From: Apostichopus parvimensis
Taxonomy: Eukaryota > Echinodermata > Holothuroidea > Aspidochirotida > Stichopodidae
Assembly (NCBI GenBank): GCA_000934455.1
Contig: KN890511.1
Span: forward strand, 34,635 to 62,963
Direction: 5' to 3'
DNA length: 28,329 bases
Part shown: piece after piece, positions 8,958 to 19,993 of the stretch
How positions within the stretch are numbered: the first letter of the stretch is position 1
Layout of the letters: every line of letters starts with the position of its first letter
The notes under the pieces: generated by a model
The model's input: only the letters and a program-made list of their open reading frames with translations
Database searches by the model: none
What the model was told of the DNA's origin: nothing
Translations under genes and position numbers: made by a program

Positions 8958-9108
8958 AAGAGTGTCTTCGGTCCATTTCACCGCCACAATCAGAATCTGC
9001 ATGTCTGCCCCAAAGATCAACAATTTTGACACCCTTACAGAGTGCGGAAAAGCTGCTACCACTGGTGGGCAATTCAAGATCATCAAAGAAAACCTGTTTC
9101 ACATCCTC
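8958..9108 (-). pseudogene. Beta-lactamase-fold serine hydrolase, N-terminal exon (E1)
   Basis: The minus strand encodes EDVKQVFFDDLELPTSGSSF, then SALCKGVKIVDLWGRHADSD. This matches the N-terminal family pattern in which a helix (V-x-x-x-F) precedes a G-x-[SA]-[FV]-x-[VA]-x-x-x-G-x-x-[VI]-V-D-L-W-G-G-x-A-D segment, except that the second G of WGG is R here. After the Cys the match weakens (GGEMDRRHSFSI where W-x-x-D-T-L is usual). A possible acceptor TTTTCTCAATGAG precedes it. The catalytic S-x-x-K motif normally follows within about 25 residues, but no exon with it was found between here and the next block. Borders are approximate. Confidence 0.5.
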
Positions 9109-11124
9109 ATTGAGAAAACACAGATTTTTAAGTAAGGATATCATTTGAGGAACATGTACAAACATGTATTTGTCACAAGTTATTGTACTTTTAACTGTGT
9201 GCACAAATACCAAAATAAATATTGCCAAGATATTGATGGTAGGCCTATGCTGAAAAGTGAAACATCATATGTATTCTTTTTTATGGTACTGATGTTTAAT
9301 TATCACCAAGAAGATGTACTCAATCTTGGACTGGAATTTGGACAACAAAGATATATCATGAGTTCAATATAAAAGTAGTTATGAAACAAGTCTACATGAT
9401 AAAAGTCCAAAGTATTTTACATAAAGAAATGATAACTATATTGGAAAATAAATAACATTTGCCAGTTCAAGCTGTCACTAAACTTGTGGTCATAATTACT
9501 CACCATGCTTCCTGGGGAGTTTAATCTAAGTTAGCATAGGCCAAGCCATGGCCTATACCACTGGTCCTCTAACTGCTTGCACATCACTTCGTTAGATGAA
9601 ATCATAATAAAATGTTAGATTTATCCACCTGAAAACAGCTTCGACTTTTTCGCACCCTGACTGAATTTAGCCTCCCAATTAAGGGGTAAATTTCCATAGC
9701 AAATATTTGTAGTTACCATCAATAACAAAGTACCGAAACAGACAACCAAGAACAATGTCCAAACATTGTTTTTTCTGTTGTTGTACTGGTAGACAACTCG
9801 TTTTTGTGGCAGACAACAAGAACTTTGAGGTATTAGGTTGCCAGATACGTATATAAACGATTGGCTCGAGGTGCGGACATGTAATTGCTAAACATCTACC
9901 TGTGGGGATATATTATCAACCCTGCGGCTTGCTTGACGAGAGCGGGGAGGGGTGGAGAAAGAAAGCGGTGGAGAAGTCGGCAGTGGAGGTGGATCAATTA
10001 CGTTTTGAGCGTTAACTGTATGCTAATGCGGCTCAGTACAAGTAACCAGGGCCTTGAAGCAAGTAGACTTATGCAATTTCAATGTCCAACAGTAAGGCCT
10101 GAGCTTCTGCAAGCGTTACGTTTATACTGCTATTACTTATTTTACTCTGCAAGTTTATTCCGAGACAAACAACAGTAAAAGTTTACTGCCCATCAAATTT
10201 TGAGACGAAAAGGCCGAAATTTTGCGACGAAAAGGTCGAAATTGAAGATATTACACCCGGTACTTCAATTGTAAGCATATATGGTCAAAATGTTTATATA
10301 ATCTTATAAAGTAAACACATCCGGGATATTATTTTGGGATAGAAAGACAAAATTTCGTTACACTTATTCGAAAATACAATCTGGTGTTATTCCGAGCATA
10401 TAACGGTTAAATTTGAGATCAAAGAATAGGCTCAACGTGAACTTGATTTTGAAACAAAATGTGTTTATTTCCAATATGCCATTTGGGCACCGTAAAATAT
10501 CTACAAAGCTAAACTTAGTCTGAAGAAGATCGCTACATCGCACCGGTAGTGTAACCTTCATTGTTGATAGCTTGTTACGTCACTGGTGGTGCAAATGAAT
10601 AGCAGATAACAGGATTGATGGACATCGATCGTGCGATGCCATTACAGTTGGGTATACAAGTTAGCGTGTAAACATGTAATGGGGTTGCATGGCACACGTT
10701 GTACGCTGCAAATTATACGTGTTACACACTGGTCTTTCGGTTGCCAAATTCTACTATATCAAACACCAAAATCTAATAAAATATAACCCAAATTATTGAG
10801 AACAAATTTTTCATACTATCATAATTGAAGAAAAGTCCTTCTGATGAAAGTAAATGTTGAAGAAACAGAGAAATTCGTGTAACTGAAGTTCAGCTTTGGA
10901 TGGTATACTGTAATTTGCAATGCCTTTGGGCAATTTCCATCGATACGTTCAAAATAAGGACCGATAATTTAATATCGATCTATATTCTCAGTTATACATC
11001 GATCATAGTGCATAATCTTAATGTAATCCCTGCAAAATATGATACACAAAATTGTAAGACTAAAACGTTGCCAACTAAAGTTACGACATACATATTGCCA
11101 CACTAAAACTTTGCAATTAATTGA
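9109..11124. other. Non-coding stretch upstream of histone H1
   Basis: No exon is recognised on either strand. It contains a small hairpin AACAATGT-CCAA-ACATTGTT (9751-9770) and a 22-bp tandem duplication (10198-10241). The open frame at 9885-10178 (+) has no recognisable domain. The right end leads into the histone H1 promoter. Confidence 0.6.
10198..10241. repeat. 22-bp tandem duplication
   Basis: Two adjacent copies, TTTTGAGACGAAAAGGCCGA(AA) and TTTTGCGACGAAAAGGTCGA(AA), differ at two positions. It lies about 1 kb upstream of the histone H1 start. Confidence 0.9.
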
Positions 11125-11181
11125 CCAATCACAAGGAACGTTTATGGGTATTCTCTGTCACGTCTGTTTATCTCTTTATAT
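11125..11181 (+). promoter_or_regulatory. Histone H1 promoter elements: CCAAT and TATA-like boxes
   Basis: CCAATC lies at 11125-11130 and TTTATAT at 11175-11181, about 45 bases apart and about 72 bases upstream of the H1 start codon. This CCAAT-then-TATA order is standard for replication-dependent H1 genes. Transcription would be expected to begin roughly 25-30 bases after the TATA-like box, giving a short leader of about 45 bases. I did not find a clear AAACACA H1 box. Confidence 0.6.
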
Positions 11182-11252
11182 TCACTAAGAGCTACGAGCA
11201 ACCTATCGTATCGTACAACAACAAACCTAAACTAACAGTCAACCAATACAAC

Positions 11253-11825
11253 ATGGCATCTGAAAAGAAGACTAAATCCAAGCCAGCTGGGCCTACCTCT
11301 CTTGCTCTGATTGTGAAAGCAATCGTTGCCCTAAATGACTCAAAAGGGTCTTCTGCCTCCGCTATTAAGAAGCAGATTGCATCTTCTGGTGTCGAAAGGA
11401 GCAATCTTCACATCAACAATGCTCTAAAGAAAGGTTCTACTTCTGGTGTTCTGAAACAAGTGAAGGGTACTGGAGCAAGTGGAACTTTCAAAGTGGACAC
11501 TACCAAAGCTAAAAAAGCAGAGGCAGAGAAAGCAAAGAAGGCTAAAGCGGCTCAAAGAAAGAAGGAACAACGGGCAAAGCTTCAAAAGAAAAAGGCTGAA
11601 GCCAAGGCCAAGAAAGCCAGCAAGAAGAAGGTTGCTGCAGCTAAAAAGAAGCCAGCAAAGAAAGTTGCCAAGAAGAAGACTGCATCCAAGCCAAAGAAAG
11701 CAGTGAAACCCAAAAAGGCAACCAAGAAACCAGCAGCTAAGAAGCCAGTAGCTAAGAAAACGGCACCAAAGAAGAAGGCAGCTTCAAAGAAGAAACCTGC
11801 CAAGAAGGCTGCACCCAAGAAGTAA
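11253..11825 (+). CDS. Histone H1 (linker histone), complete, intronless, 190 aa
   Basis: Linker histone that binds nucleosomal DNA at the entry/exit site and compacts chromatin in the nucleus. The 190 residues fall into a short basic N-tail (about 1-12), a winged-helix globular domain (about 13-81) and a Lys/Ala/Pro-rich C-tail (about 82-190) made of AKK, KKPA and PKKA repeats. The globular domain has the family hallmarks TSLALIVKAIVAL, KGSSASAIKKQI, then INNALKKG and the end motif GTGASGTFKV. There are no SPKK repeats, unlike sea urchin sperm H1, so a somatic or embryonic type is likely. The start is the ATG in ACAACATGGC. The frame stays open for 44 more codons upstream, but that part overlaps the TATA-like and CCAAT boxes and has no histone-like sequence. 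The gene has no introns and a 3' histone stem-loop, so it is probably cell-cycle regulated. No core histone gene lies in the window. Confidence 0.96.
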   Translation: MASEKKTKSKPAGPTSLALIVKAIVALNDSKGSSASAIKKQIASSGVERSNLHINNALKKGSTSGVLKQVKGTGASGTFKVDTTKAKKAEAEKAKKAKAAQRKKEQRAKLQKKKAEAKAKKASKKKVAAAKKKPAKKVAKKKTASKPKKAVKPKKATKKPAAKKPVAKKTAPKKKAASKKKPAKKAAPKK

Positions 11826-11865
11826 ACTACACTGTTGGGATAAACTACACTTGCGGTAGAAATTC

Positions 11866-11907
11866 AACGGCTCTTTTAAGGGCCACCAAATCTTCCAGAA
11901 AGAGTTG
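11866..11907 (+). terminator. Histone mRNA 3' stem-loop and downstream element
   Basis: Forty bases after the stop, AACGGCTCTTTTAAGGGCCA(CCA) forms the six-base-pair, four-base-loop histone stem-loop (11869-11884) bound by SLBP, followed by ACCA, the usual cleavage zone. The stem has one T-G wobble pair, and the loop is TTTA where TTTC is most common. CCAGAAAGAGTTG at 11895-11907 matches the purine-rich histone downstream element that pairs with U7 snRNA. This marks the H1 mRNA as non-polyadenylated and S-phase regulated. Confidence 0.93.
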
Positions 11908-12388
11908 CACTTCATCTCCTTAAACATGCATTCTGTTACTTTACTTTTCCATTAGGACTATGTAGACTGTAGGAAACTTAGTATTATGCTAGCTGTTTTG
12001 GGATGAGGCGGGCAATATTTTGACTTCCCCTTAATGATTTAGGTAGGGGTGAGATATTTCCTGACATTACCGATCCAATTGTTTGCTCTAGCAAAAAAGG
12101 CTGTTAAGGGCAGTATAGTCTTTTATGACAGACAAACAATTCATAGCCATCAGGATGACTACACAAAATTTGAACACTAAACTCACTCTCTGATTTGGAA
12201 AAGATAATACATTGTGATCTGTAAAGGCTGTTGAGTGACCTACTCTCTACAGGTTACACATGATCAAAATATTTACCATATGTTGATCCCTGGTTAATGT
12301 TACACAATCTGACAAATTATAGTTTAGGACTAAGGAAGTAGTTTAAAAATGTGTAACTGGAAAATATATAAAAGGGGGTGGAGCTCAT
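11908..12388. other. Non-coding spacer after histone H1
   Basis: AT-rich sequence without a recognisable gene, repeat or further histone between the H1 3' end and the transposon at 12398. Confidence 0.6.
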
Positions 12389-12397
12389 CCCAGTAGC
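12389..12397. repeat. Left 9-bp target-site duplication
   Basis: CCCAGTAGC, identical to 13115-13123 and in the same orientation, directly flanks the inverted-repeat element. A 9-bp duplication is typical of Mutator-like (MULE) transposons. Confidence 0.75.
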
Positions 12398-13114
12398 GCT
12401 TTCTTGTTACTTCGCCCAAACGACTGTTTTGCCCAACTGCCATTTCGCCCGACCAGCATGGTCATTTCGCCCGATCAGCATGGTCATTTCGCCCAACCAG
12501 CATGGTCATTTCGCCCATGGAGGTAACCTCCATGTTTCGACTAACCATTTCTTTACTCATGATTCAGTCAGAACATGGAGGTCTGTTTTACCTCCATAGT
12601 CAGAATAATATCACTTTTGCTCAGAGGCCTATTGCTCGTGGGTCATTAATCCACAGCTATTGTTCTGCTTGATGACTTCGGTCAAGCATTTATCAAGTCT
12701 GCCAGGCGTTAATCAAGGGTATTGTTCACAGCAGTTAGGTGTTAATCTAGTTCTACATAGTGTTAATCTAATGTTATAAAAAAAAGGGGGGAATCGGTCT
12801 CCATAAAAACCTATCAAACCTAACCCCTAAAACACTGATCTATCCTACCAACTGTAACCACGACTTCAAGTTTCCTTAATATTTGGTTCGTATCTCGTAA
12901 TGTTAACAATTCCCGAACGTTTCCTTATTAAATTGACCAAACCCATACAAGTATATATCCCCGTCTGTATATTGAAGTATAATATTTAATCAATGTTGGT
13001 CGAAAAAAACAGCAAGGTTGGGCGACATGACCATGCTGGTTGGGCCAAATGACCAACAAGGTTGGGCGAAATGGCAGTTGGTCGAAATGGTTGTTGGGCG
13101 AAGTGACCAGCTTC
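12398..13114. mobile_element. Non-autonomous DNA transposon with 22-bp tandem repeats in its inverted ends (MULE-like)
   Basis: This 717-bp element has long, imperfect inverted ends. The left end (12398 to about 12516) reads inward as ACTTCGCCCAAACGAC, then GCCCAACTGCCATTTCGCCC, then three 22-bp tandem units beginning CATTTCGCCCGACCAGCATG (12441, 12463, 12485). The reverse complement of the right end (about 13000-13114) reads CACTTCGCCCAACAACC, then CCAACTGCCATTTCGCCC, then further degenerate units. It is bracketed by the 9-bp direct repeat CCCAGTAGC. The interior has two perfect hairpins and repeated GTTAATC motifs but no transposase-like frame, so it is a MITE or foldback that needs a helper. 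The class is inferred from the 9-bp duplication and long ends. Confidence 0.8.
12516..12534. repeat. 19-bp perfect palindrome inside the transposon
   Basis: CATGGAGGT-A-ACCTCCATG is a perfect palindrome with one central base, where the left tandem array ends. The same stem recurs at 12575-12597 as ATGGAGGT-CTGTTTT-ACCTCCAT with a seven-base loop. Confidence 0.9.
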
Positions 13115-13123
13115 CCCAGTAGC
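13115..13123. repeat. Right 9-bp target-site duplication
   Basis: CCCAGTAGC, direct copy of 12389-12397, immediately after the right inverted end. Confidence 0.75.
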
Positions 13124-14211
13124 CACTCTAGCTACAATGCAAAGATGTTTCTACTTAAAGTTAAATTGAATGATAGAAGTAAAATGGAGTAGTACTGAGA
13201 ACAAATTTCCATTCTCATTCGCATATTAATTCCAGCCATGATTTAAGACAACCAAATTAGAAAAATAAAGATGTTTGTGTGGCCAGCAGCTTTTAGAGCA
13301 ATAGCAAAACACTTGCTGAAATGTTAGCAGGGTGACCATTGTCTGACTCTTTAGCCTGTTTGGGGGCAATACTGATGACCTGGTATAAAACAGCTTTTTG
13401 AATTTAACTTTTTAAATGTTTTATCCCTTTTTTCCCCTTCCTTTTGGAAAGTCAAGGTTTATGTCATATAGTAAAGCAAGAATCAGAAATTGAGATTTTC
13501 CACTTTGGCTTTTGAAAAGAAGTTGACACTGAAAGGAAAAAGTGTCTGGGTGGCGAGATGTTGAGAATAGAAAGAAAATCATGAATTATTTGGTCACAAT
13601 TTTTGGTGGATGTTGTATTGGTCTGATGACAGTATTCTTATTTTGAATATTCAGTAGGTTTGCTAAAATTGTTGACCACATGCGAACCAAAAACTGCTTT
13701 AAATAACAAATTGTAATACTCATACTTGTAATTACAATAGTATTTGCTTACAAAAAATGTTTTCTGATTCATAATGAAATTCACTGACATCTACATACTA
13801 GGTCTGATTGGTGGTCTCTAGCTTAGAATGATGAGAACATAGTAATTGAACATTAAACTGACCATTTAAACAATTTACCTAATGGTAATTATAGTATTTA
13901 TGTTAGTAGGAAGAAATTAGAATGTACGCCAAATAAAGAAGAACAGATACTGTGTTGCATTCATCTTGTTTTCTCCATACTAACAATTGGGTTAGTATAA
14001 CAAATGATTTAAAGGGAAAAAAATGATTACTGTGTAAAGTTAGTTAGTTACTAGATAGCTACTGAAATACATATCATAGTACTTGCAATTGGGAATGCGT
14101 GAGAAAATCATTTATTAGTTATTGTATACTCAACTAAAACATTCATCATACTTACAGTAAAGTCAGAATGAGAAATCAAAACAATTAAGACATATAGCAT
14201 TACATATGGAC

Positions 14212-14304
14212 AGATATATATATATGTACATATATATAATATATATGTATTTGAAATGTTTAATATATGGATATATGTATAAAAATATAAACATATATTT
14301 TTTG
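14212..14304. repeat. AT-rich (TATA/TATG)n microsatellite
   Basis: Imperfect runs of ATATATATATGTACATATATA and TATATGGATATATG. The short frames across it are low-complexity artefacts. Confidence 0.9.
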
Positions 14305-16090
14305 TGACCAATATTAGCAATTTGTGGGTAGTTATAGATGTTCTTCATATAAACGTGTTTCCCTGGGGTCGCATTGATTTGGTGCACCACACAAGCAAAT
14401 GCTTGAACTATGCACACTTGTGTGTGCTGCTTGTGACAAGTTAGTGATGACCTCAGGTCAACTGTTGTATAGTCCGTCATATAGATACAAGGCGTCAGCT
14501 TTAACTTTACACTTTCCAATAGACTTTAAAGACCTTGATTGACAGTGTACTGGCCATTGAGCTGTGCAATAAAGCGGTGGACCATAACCAGCTATGTTTA
14601 ACATTACAGATACAGTAAATCACTTAAAACATACAAGTTTCACATGCTAGAATTTAGCAGATGCAATCACTTGATATCTCATCAAATGTTAGCTGATAAT
14701 CCTCTCCCACCCCCTACCTCCTCCCCTCTTCAAACAATGCTTGTGTACAGTCATTATATTCATTTTTCCATCTGTTTTCTACACAGTGCTTCCCCAGATG
14801 TTCACATCTCATTATTTTAATTCAGAGAGATAAGCTTGTTTAATGTGACTATAAAAATGACAGATGTTATTGAAGGTATAATGTGAACCTGTCCAATTTA
14901 TGACGTTTTGCTACAATGCACTTGCGTGTCGTATAAATGTTTTGTCAATCTTATTTAGGTGTAATATATCAGTTTAAAGGTACCACAAATGCTTCTCAGA
15001 GATAGTCATTTCCCAAACAGTAGCTCATCAATAGAAGTGTCTCATTAGGAGAAAATGAAAGGTTACCCTATGAAACACCATTTTATACCTAGTCTTCTCT
15101 TTTAATAGGACTTTCTAGTAGTGACCAATTTCCATTTTAGAAAGGGATCTAGATGTTAAAATATCATTTATATATTTTTAATTTGTGACATAAATTTATG
15201 AAACAAAAGATAACACGAATATTTACGGAAATGATAATTGTGATACATGATAGACACCAGTGTGAAAGCAAAATTGTTTTAGAAGTCAAGTCAGACCAAA
15301 ATGAAAAAAATATATATATATAAAAAATTAGGTAGGAGGAAAAAAAGGTAGAATGTACATAACACAAATTTATTATTTGAATGACCTTCAGGTATGTTCA
15401 AAAATCTTCAACCCCCACCACCACCCCTCATCCCACCCACCCACTATCCGTTACGCCAAAGTATTTGACATAGATCAACAACAACATGTGCTGAGTAGAC
15501 TAGGTCATTGACCTTCAGCTGACCGCACACTGCTCTTCTGAATAGGACCAACTAAACTATACCTAATATGAAAAGGCTATCATATTCAGGACAAAGTGTT
15601 TTTCTTAAAGAGTTTGTGGGACCAGCTTCTGGCACTGTGCAATGCTTCACTTTAATTACCCAGTTTTAAAAATGTGTTTAATAAAATCACTGAGAAATAC
15701 ATTACAGTATTTTTGCTTAGATAATATAGCGTACAAACATTTCGTTATGAAGAGTTCTTAATCATATGTGAAACTTTTACTCATCTGAAACTTTAAATTT
15801 GGCACACAAGCCATAACAAACAGTGCATTTTTGTTATTTATAAAAAACAAGGTGTTACTGAGTAATTACCAATACTAAATACAGAAAGAAGATTTGTGCA
15901 TGCAACACTATATCTAACACATAATATATCGAGTTATGTCTTTCTCAACTTTAAGAAATATTATCAGCCCTCTTTTGTCTCAGCCTCTATAAAGTTATTT
16001 ACATGTAAACCAAAACTATTTCTCCTAACATGACCTGAAAAACAGACAGACAGTCAAACAACAGCATTCAGCTTTGTGCTGTGTACATGA

Positions 16091-16138
16091 AAGGATTTAA
16101 TGTAAGGATTTAATGAAAGGATTTAATGTAAGGGATTA
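16091..16138. repeat. 13-bp tandem repeat, three units and a partial
   Basis: AAGGATTTAATGT or AAGGATTTAATGA is repeated at 16091, 16104 and 16117, followed by a partial AAGGGATTA. Confidence 0.92.
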
Positions 16139-17509
16139 GTAAAGATGAAAACCAGTCACAACATTCTATATACAGTCACCTGTCATCATGAAAATAAAAA
16201 AATATGATAACAAAAAATCTTAGATAAGCATTCCAATTGGTGACCTGGGGCATTCCATGTTTATTCTACTCACCAATGTGTTTACCAGCTGTTATTGTTG
16301 GAAATAGCAATACTATTCACAAAATTGTGGCCTCCTGGGAATACTTTGAAGAATTCTTTTTTTCCGTAAAAGGGTTGTAGAATTATTAACAGGTCTTATT
16401 TTTGATTTACATGAGAAAAACCTTATCACCAAATCTTAGGCAGAAGCCAAGGGTGTTCTTTAATAAAGCTACCCCTGTATCTTTCTTCTGTCAACCCGTC
16501 AGAAACACAAGTGGCTTTGCAAGCAGAGCAAGAATACAAACACCAAACTTTACATAAAGGCTCAGAGAGTTGAAATGTAACACAGTGAAAACAGTTTCTC
16601 AATGGTGTAAAATGTCCAAAGTACAAATTCCAGAAAATATTGCAAACAAAGTATTGCAGGCTTAACTTTCCTCAACTCCTAGGACATGGAAATGATTCAG
16701 TAGCCATTTTGGTTGCTAGGGGCTTTTCCATAGACCATGATAACAAATCTAGTTTAATATTGGCAACATCTGCTGAGATATAGCAAAGGGATTCCCAATG
16801 AAAATGTAACAAGGCCTTTATATATGCATTAAATTTTACAAATAACAAAGAGAACCAAAAAAACAGGAAAATGCTACCAAACTTCACATCTACTGCAAAA
16901 TTCCTGCACAAGTTATTATTGTTTTTTATGGATGATGAAGTCATCATGGAAAGTGAGTACAAAGCATGTAACTTTATTTGACAGGTGGGACGGACTTGCA
17001 AACTGAAAAATGAGTCGGTAAAGGTTAGAAGCAAACAGAAAGCCTGAAACTTGGCAGAATGATGATGAAAGACAGCTGAAAGCAAAAAACAGATTGCGGG
17101 ACATCGACTGAAGATAACGAAGAGAGAATCAGCAAATTACATTAGAAGAGTATGACATTTTTAATCTCATTGATTTGCATCACATTCTAGCCTCAACTTC
17201 ATTATACTTTTAACATCAATTTACAAGTTCCAAGCCCTTTTCTTTTTGAGTTGAGTTCTTTTCTTTTTGAAACACCCATCACATTTTTGAAGTGGATTTA
17301 GTCAAAAGTTGTATGATTAAATATGTGAGTAGATTCCTCGTCATTATTTTTACTCTTATTACGTAGTTCTCTGGTATTAAACATAAAAAGAATTTTTACT
17401 TGACAAAGAGTTCAATAATCGATATAAATTTTTTTCATAAACGTTAGCACCGTTTCCATCCAACCATGACCAAAAAAATTGTGTTAACTCCTAATTTATA
17501 CACAGTCAC

Positions 17510-17830
17510 CTATTCTTCTACTTTCCTACCGAGCAAACCTTGGTTCTTAATCTCCTTGAATTGGTCTGGAACCTCCATGAGGGCATTCAAAGCAAAAGTT
17601 GCCTCCGGAAACTCGGCATTGACCACGACACTTTCGAAGTGGACAAACTGGAAGTTGTCAAACTTTCTCTTCGGCAGTTTGTCGTCGAATTCTTCCATGA
17701 TTTCCCAAGGTCCGTCGCCGACGCCCACCATGATGATAGAGAGCGGGTAATGAGAGGCCTCCACGATGGCGTCCTGGGTGCGTCGCTCAGCAGTTACTTG
17801 ACCATCCCCAATGATCACCAAAATATGGAA
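17510..17830 (-). CDS. Copine/RGLG-like von Willebrand A domain protein, last coding exon
   Basis: This is the C-terminal half of a copine-type vWA domain that closely resembles plant RGLG proteins (there RING E3 ubiquitin ligases). After an acceptor (TTGTCACCAG, AG at 17832-17831) it reads [13 protein letters not shown], then [33 protein letters not shown], later FDNFQFVHF and [13 protein letters not shown], and ends GLLGRKVEE with TAG at 17512-17510. The IIGDGQV segment supplies the distal Asp of the metal-binding site. It joins the exon at 20760-21011 in phase 0 (SGE then FHILV). Plant RGLGs continue into a RING finger after this point. Here a stop comes 9 residues after GLL, so no RING is encoded unless an unseen alternative exon exists. 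All three visible exons are open and in phase, so the gene looks functional. Confidence 0.88.
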   Translation of the reverse strand, partial: FHILVIIGDGQVTAERRTQDAIVEASHYPLSIIMVGVGDGPWEIMEEFDDKLPKRKFDNFQFVHFESVVVNAEFPEATFALNALMEVPDQFKEIKNQGLLGRKVEE

Positions 17831-19842
17831 CTGGTGACAAGACGAGGGAAGTATTCATTGATTTATTTATCAAAATAATTTGCATCATAATAAACCTGTT
17901 TAGAGGAGGAAGGACTTTTCTTAACTTACTGAGATAATCTAAAAAAATTAAAAACAACTGTAATCTTAGGTAAAATAATACTGGTTTGTATGATTGCAAG
18001 AAACAGGCACCTGCATAAAAAAAAAGGTAGACTGCTTTTACTATGAGAGTATCTGGCAACATTGTCCTATTGGATGTGTTGTGCTTAAGGTGGCATACTC
18101 CTATTAGAGTCTATATCCATCCGCTCGACTGTTCTACTTCAGGAAAAGTGCCAAAAAGCAGCAGGAGAACATCTTCTTTGACCTGTTATCAATCATGATC
18201 TAGTTTTCTGTGGCTTGCATGTTGATGAGCATGAATGGAAGTACATGTGGTGAGAAAATTGGGTCAATTGAGGCAATTTTAGACCCCTTTAGGCCTCCCA
18301 GGAGCAGTGTAGGAAAATTGTTTACCACTGAGTGAAGAGGTTTGTTTAAAAGTGACGAAAACTTCCGGCTCGGATAGCAGAATTCTACATGGTCATGATA
18401 CGGAAAATTGATGGTGCCATGAAAGGCCAACTTGTCAGCTATCCGGTGATGAGTAGCGTTTAGCTAGTGAAAACTTTTATCTAGACTTAGAGACCACATT
18501 ACTTTTGTGATTTAGTGTGTAAGTCCATAGGGCTTTTAATGGGCGTAGGCTACCTTTGGAAATGTTTACTTCTGGAACTACAGCCAAGAATTTCAAACAA
18601 AATTCTGCACTTCTTCCATTAATTATAAAGCAACCTATCATTTCAAATAAAAAACACTGTATCTAACAGGATTTTTGAATGTTAATGTTTCTTGAGTGTT
18701 AATGTTCACAAATTAATTACCCTTAACAACAAAACTGACATTTGACCTTCACGCAAAAACAAATATCGAAGACTAGCCAGTAAAGGTATGGATGTAATTT
18801 TACATACGTTTTTGGCCTCATTAGTACAAACTGTTAATAGCAGATATCAGTGAATTGTGGTAGTAACATACTGAATCGTCAGTTATGGTGCCATGTAACC
18901 TATAAAGCCCTGATATTTAGCAGAGTTTCTGTTACAAGAAACATTTTGACCGATGAATCCAACTTACAGTTACTCATGTATCAAATATCATCCAGGTTTT
19001 ACATAGTATTTTAGTATAATAATTTATTGCTGGTATGACACAAAAATATAGGCCAGATTCAGATTACCCATGAGAGTTTATTCCAAACATCTGATAGTCG
19101 CAGATTTCTTAACTCTTGACGAACGAATAGAAGAGCGTAGTATGAAAACGCCCTGTTAAAATCTGCATGCAATTCCTATATCGCATTTTCGAAATTGTGA
19201 GATATTGATAGTTGAAATTGTCAGCTTGCACCATAAGTAAACTTGAAGCAAACAGGTGTGATGTTATAGTTGCAGCACACTGAGAACAAAATGCTCCCCC
19301 CACCCCCTTTCAAAAAAAAGATTTTCTTCACTTTATTGTTTTGACCTTGGATTGGACAGGGTTTCAACTTGGCATTATCAAAACCCCAAAGACAGTAGTG
19401 GTGTGCTCATGTTTAATTAATGCATCTTAATTTTGAAGAAGAAAACTGGAGGCACACTTTAGAGAAAAATGAAAACAATTTTGACAATTATGACATCCTC
19501 ACACTGCCTGGATGCTTTTAAAATAAGTTCCTCTGTCATCATCCCAAAATAAAATCTCCTCTAAACTATTTCTGTGAATTCTCTCAATCTTGCACTTTTT
19601 ATTGAATTTAAAACATACATGTGATCAATATTACCAAACAATACTGAACAAATATAAGTACTGAAAAGTTTCTTGAATTTTCAATAAATAAAGAAGAAAA
19701 CTTTAGGATATTATTGATTTTAATAATTTGGTTAAAAGCTTTTCCATTTTTAAACATGGTTGAAAATTTACAACCAAACATCAAAAATGCTGTACAAGGG
19801 AACTTCTTAAACATGGGTTCAACCACATTTTTTGTACTCTAA

Positions 19843-19875
19843 GGGTGGGGGGGGGGGGGGTTGGGGGTAGGGGGG
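19843..19875 (+). repeat. G-rich tract, strong G-quadruplex pattern
   Basis: GGGT, a run of 14 G, then TTGGGGGTAGGGGGG. It has four or more G runs with loops of one or two bases. On the transcribed copine-like gene it lies in an intron and would be C-rich in the RNA. Confidence 0.8.
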
Positions 19876-19993
19876 ATGGAGCTAACATGTTAAGTCATTC
19901 TGGGTGGTTTTAAGGTAGGAGTATTCCATCCTCTCTGCAAAAAGAAATATGGAGGGTGTTGTAATAGATGCAAAATGGTGCTATACTTTGTGT

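Larger units (their letters stand above)
13124..17509. other. Long non-coding stretch
   Basis: No supported exon on either strand. It contains a TATA-rich microsatellite (14212-14304), an everted TGACCT-C-AGGTCA motif (14448-14460), a short AT repeat near 15308 and a 13-bp tandem repeat (16091-16138). The right part is probably the 3' UTR and flank of the copine-like gene. The minus-strand frame at 16672-17085 has no recognisable domain. A minus-strand AATAAA at 16978-16973 is a candidate polyadenylation signal about 530 bases after that gene's stop. Confidence 0.55.

Noticed and set aside
11121..11252. Upstream extension of the histone H1 frame by 44 codons
   Set aside because: It overlaps the CCAAT and TATA-like boxes and has no H1-like sequence. 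The ATG at 11253 starts a typical H1 N-terminus (MASEKK).
11582..11818. Long minus-strand frame opposite the H1 tail
   Set aside because: It is the complement of Lys/Ala repeats, giving a Phe/Ala/Leu low-complexity product.
16672..17085. Minus-strand frame of 137 codons
   Set aside because: Low-complexity Phe/Leu/Ser-rich product with no domain; it lies in the probable 3' UTR or flank of the copine-like gene.
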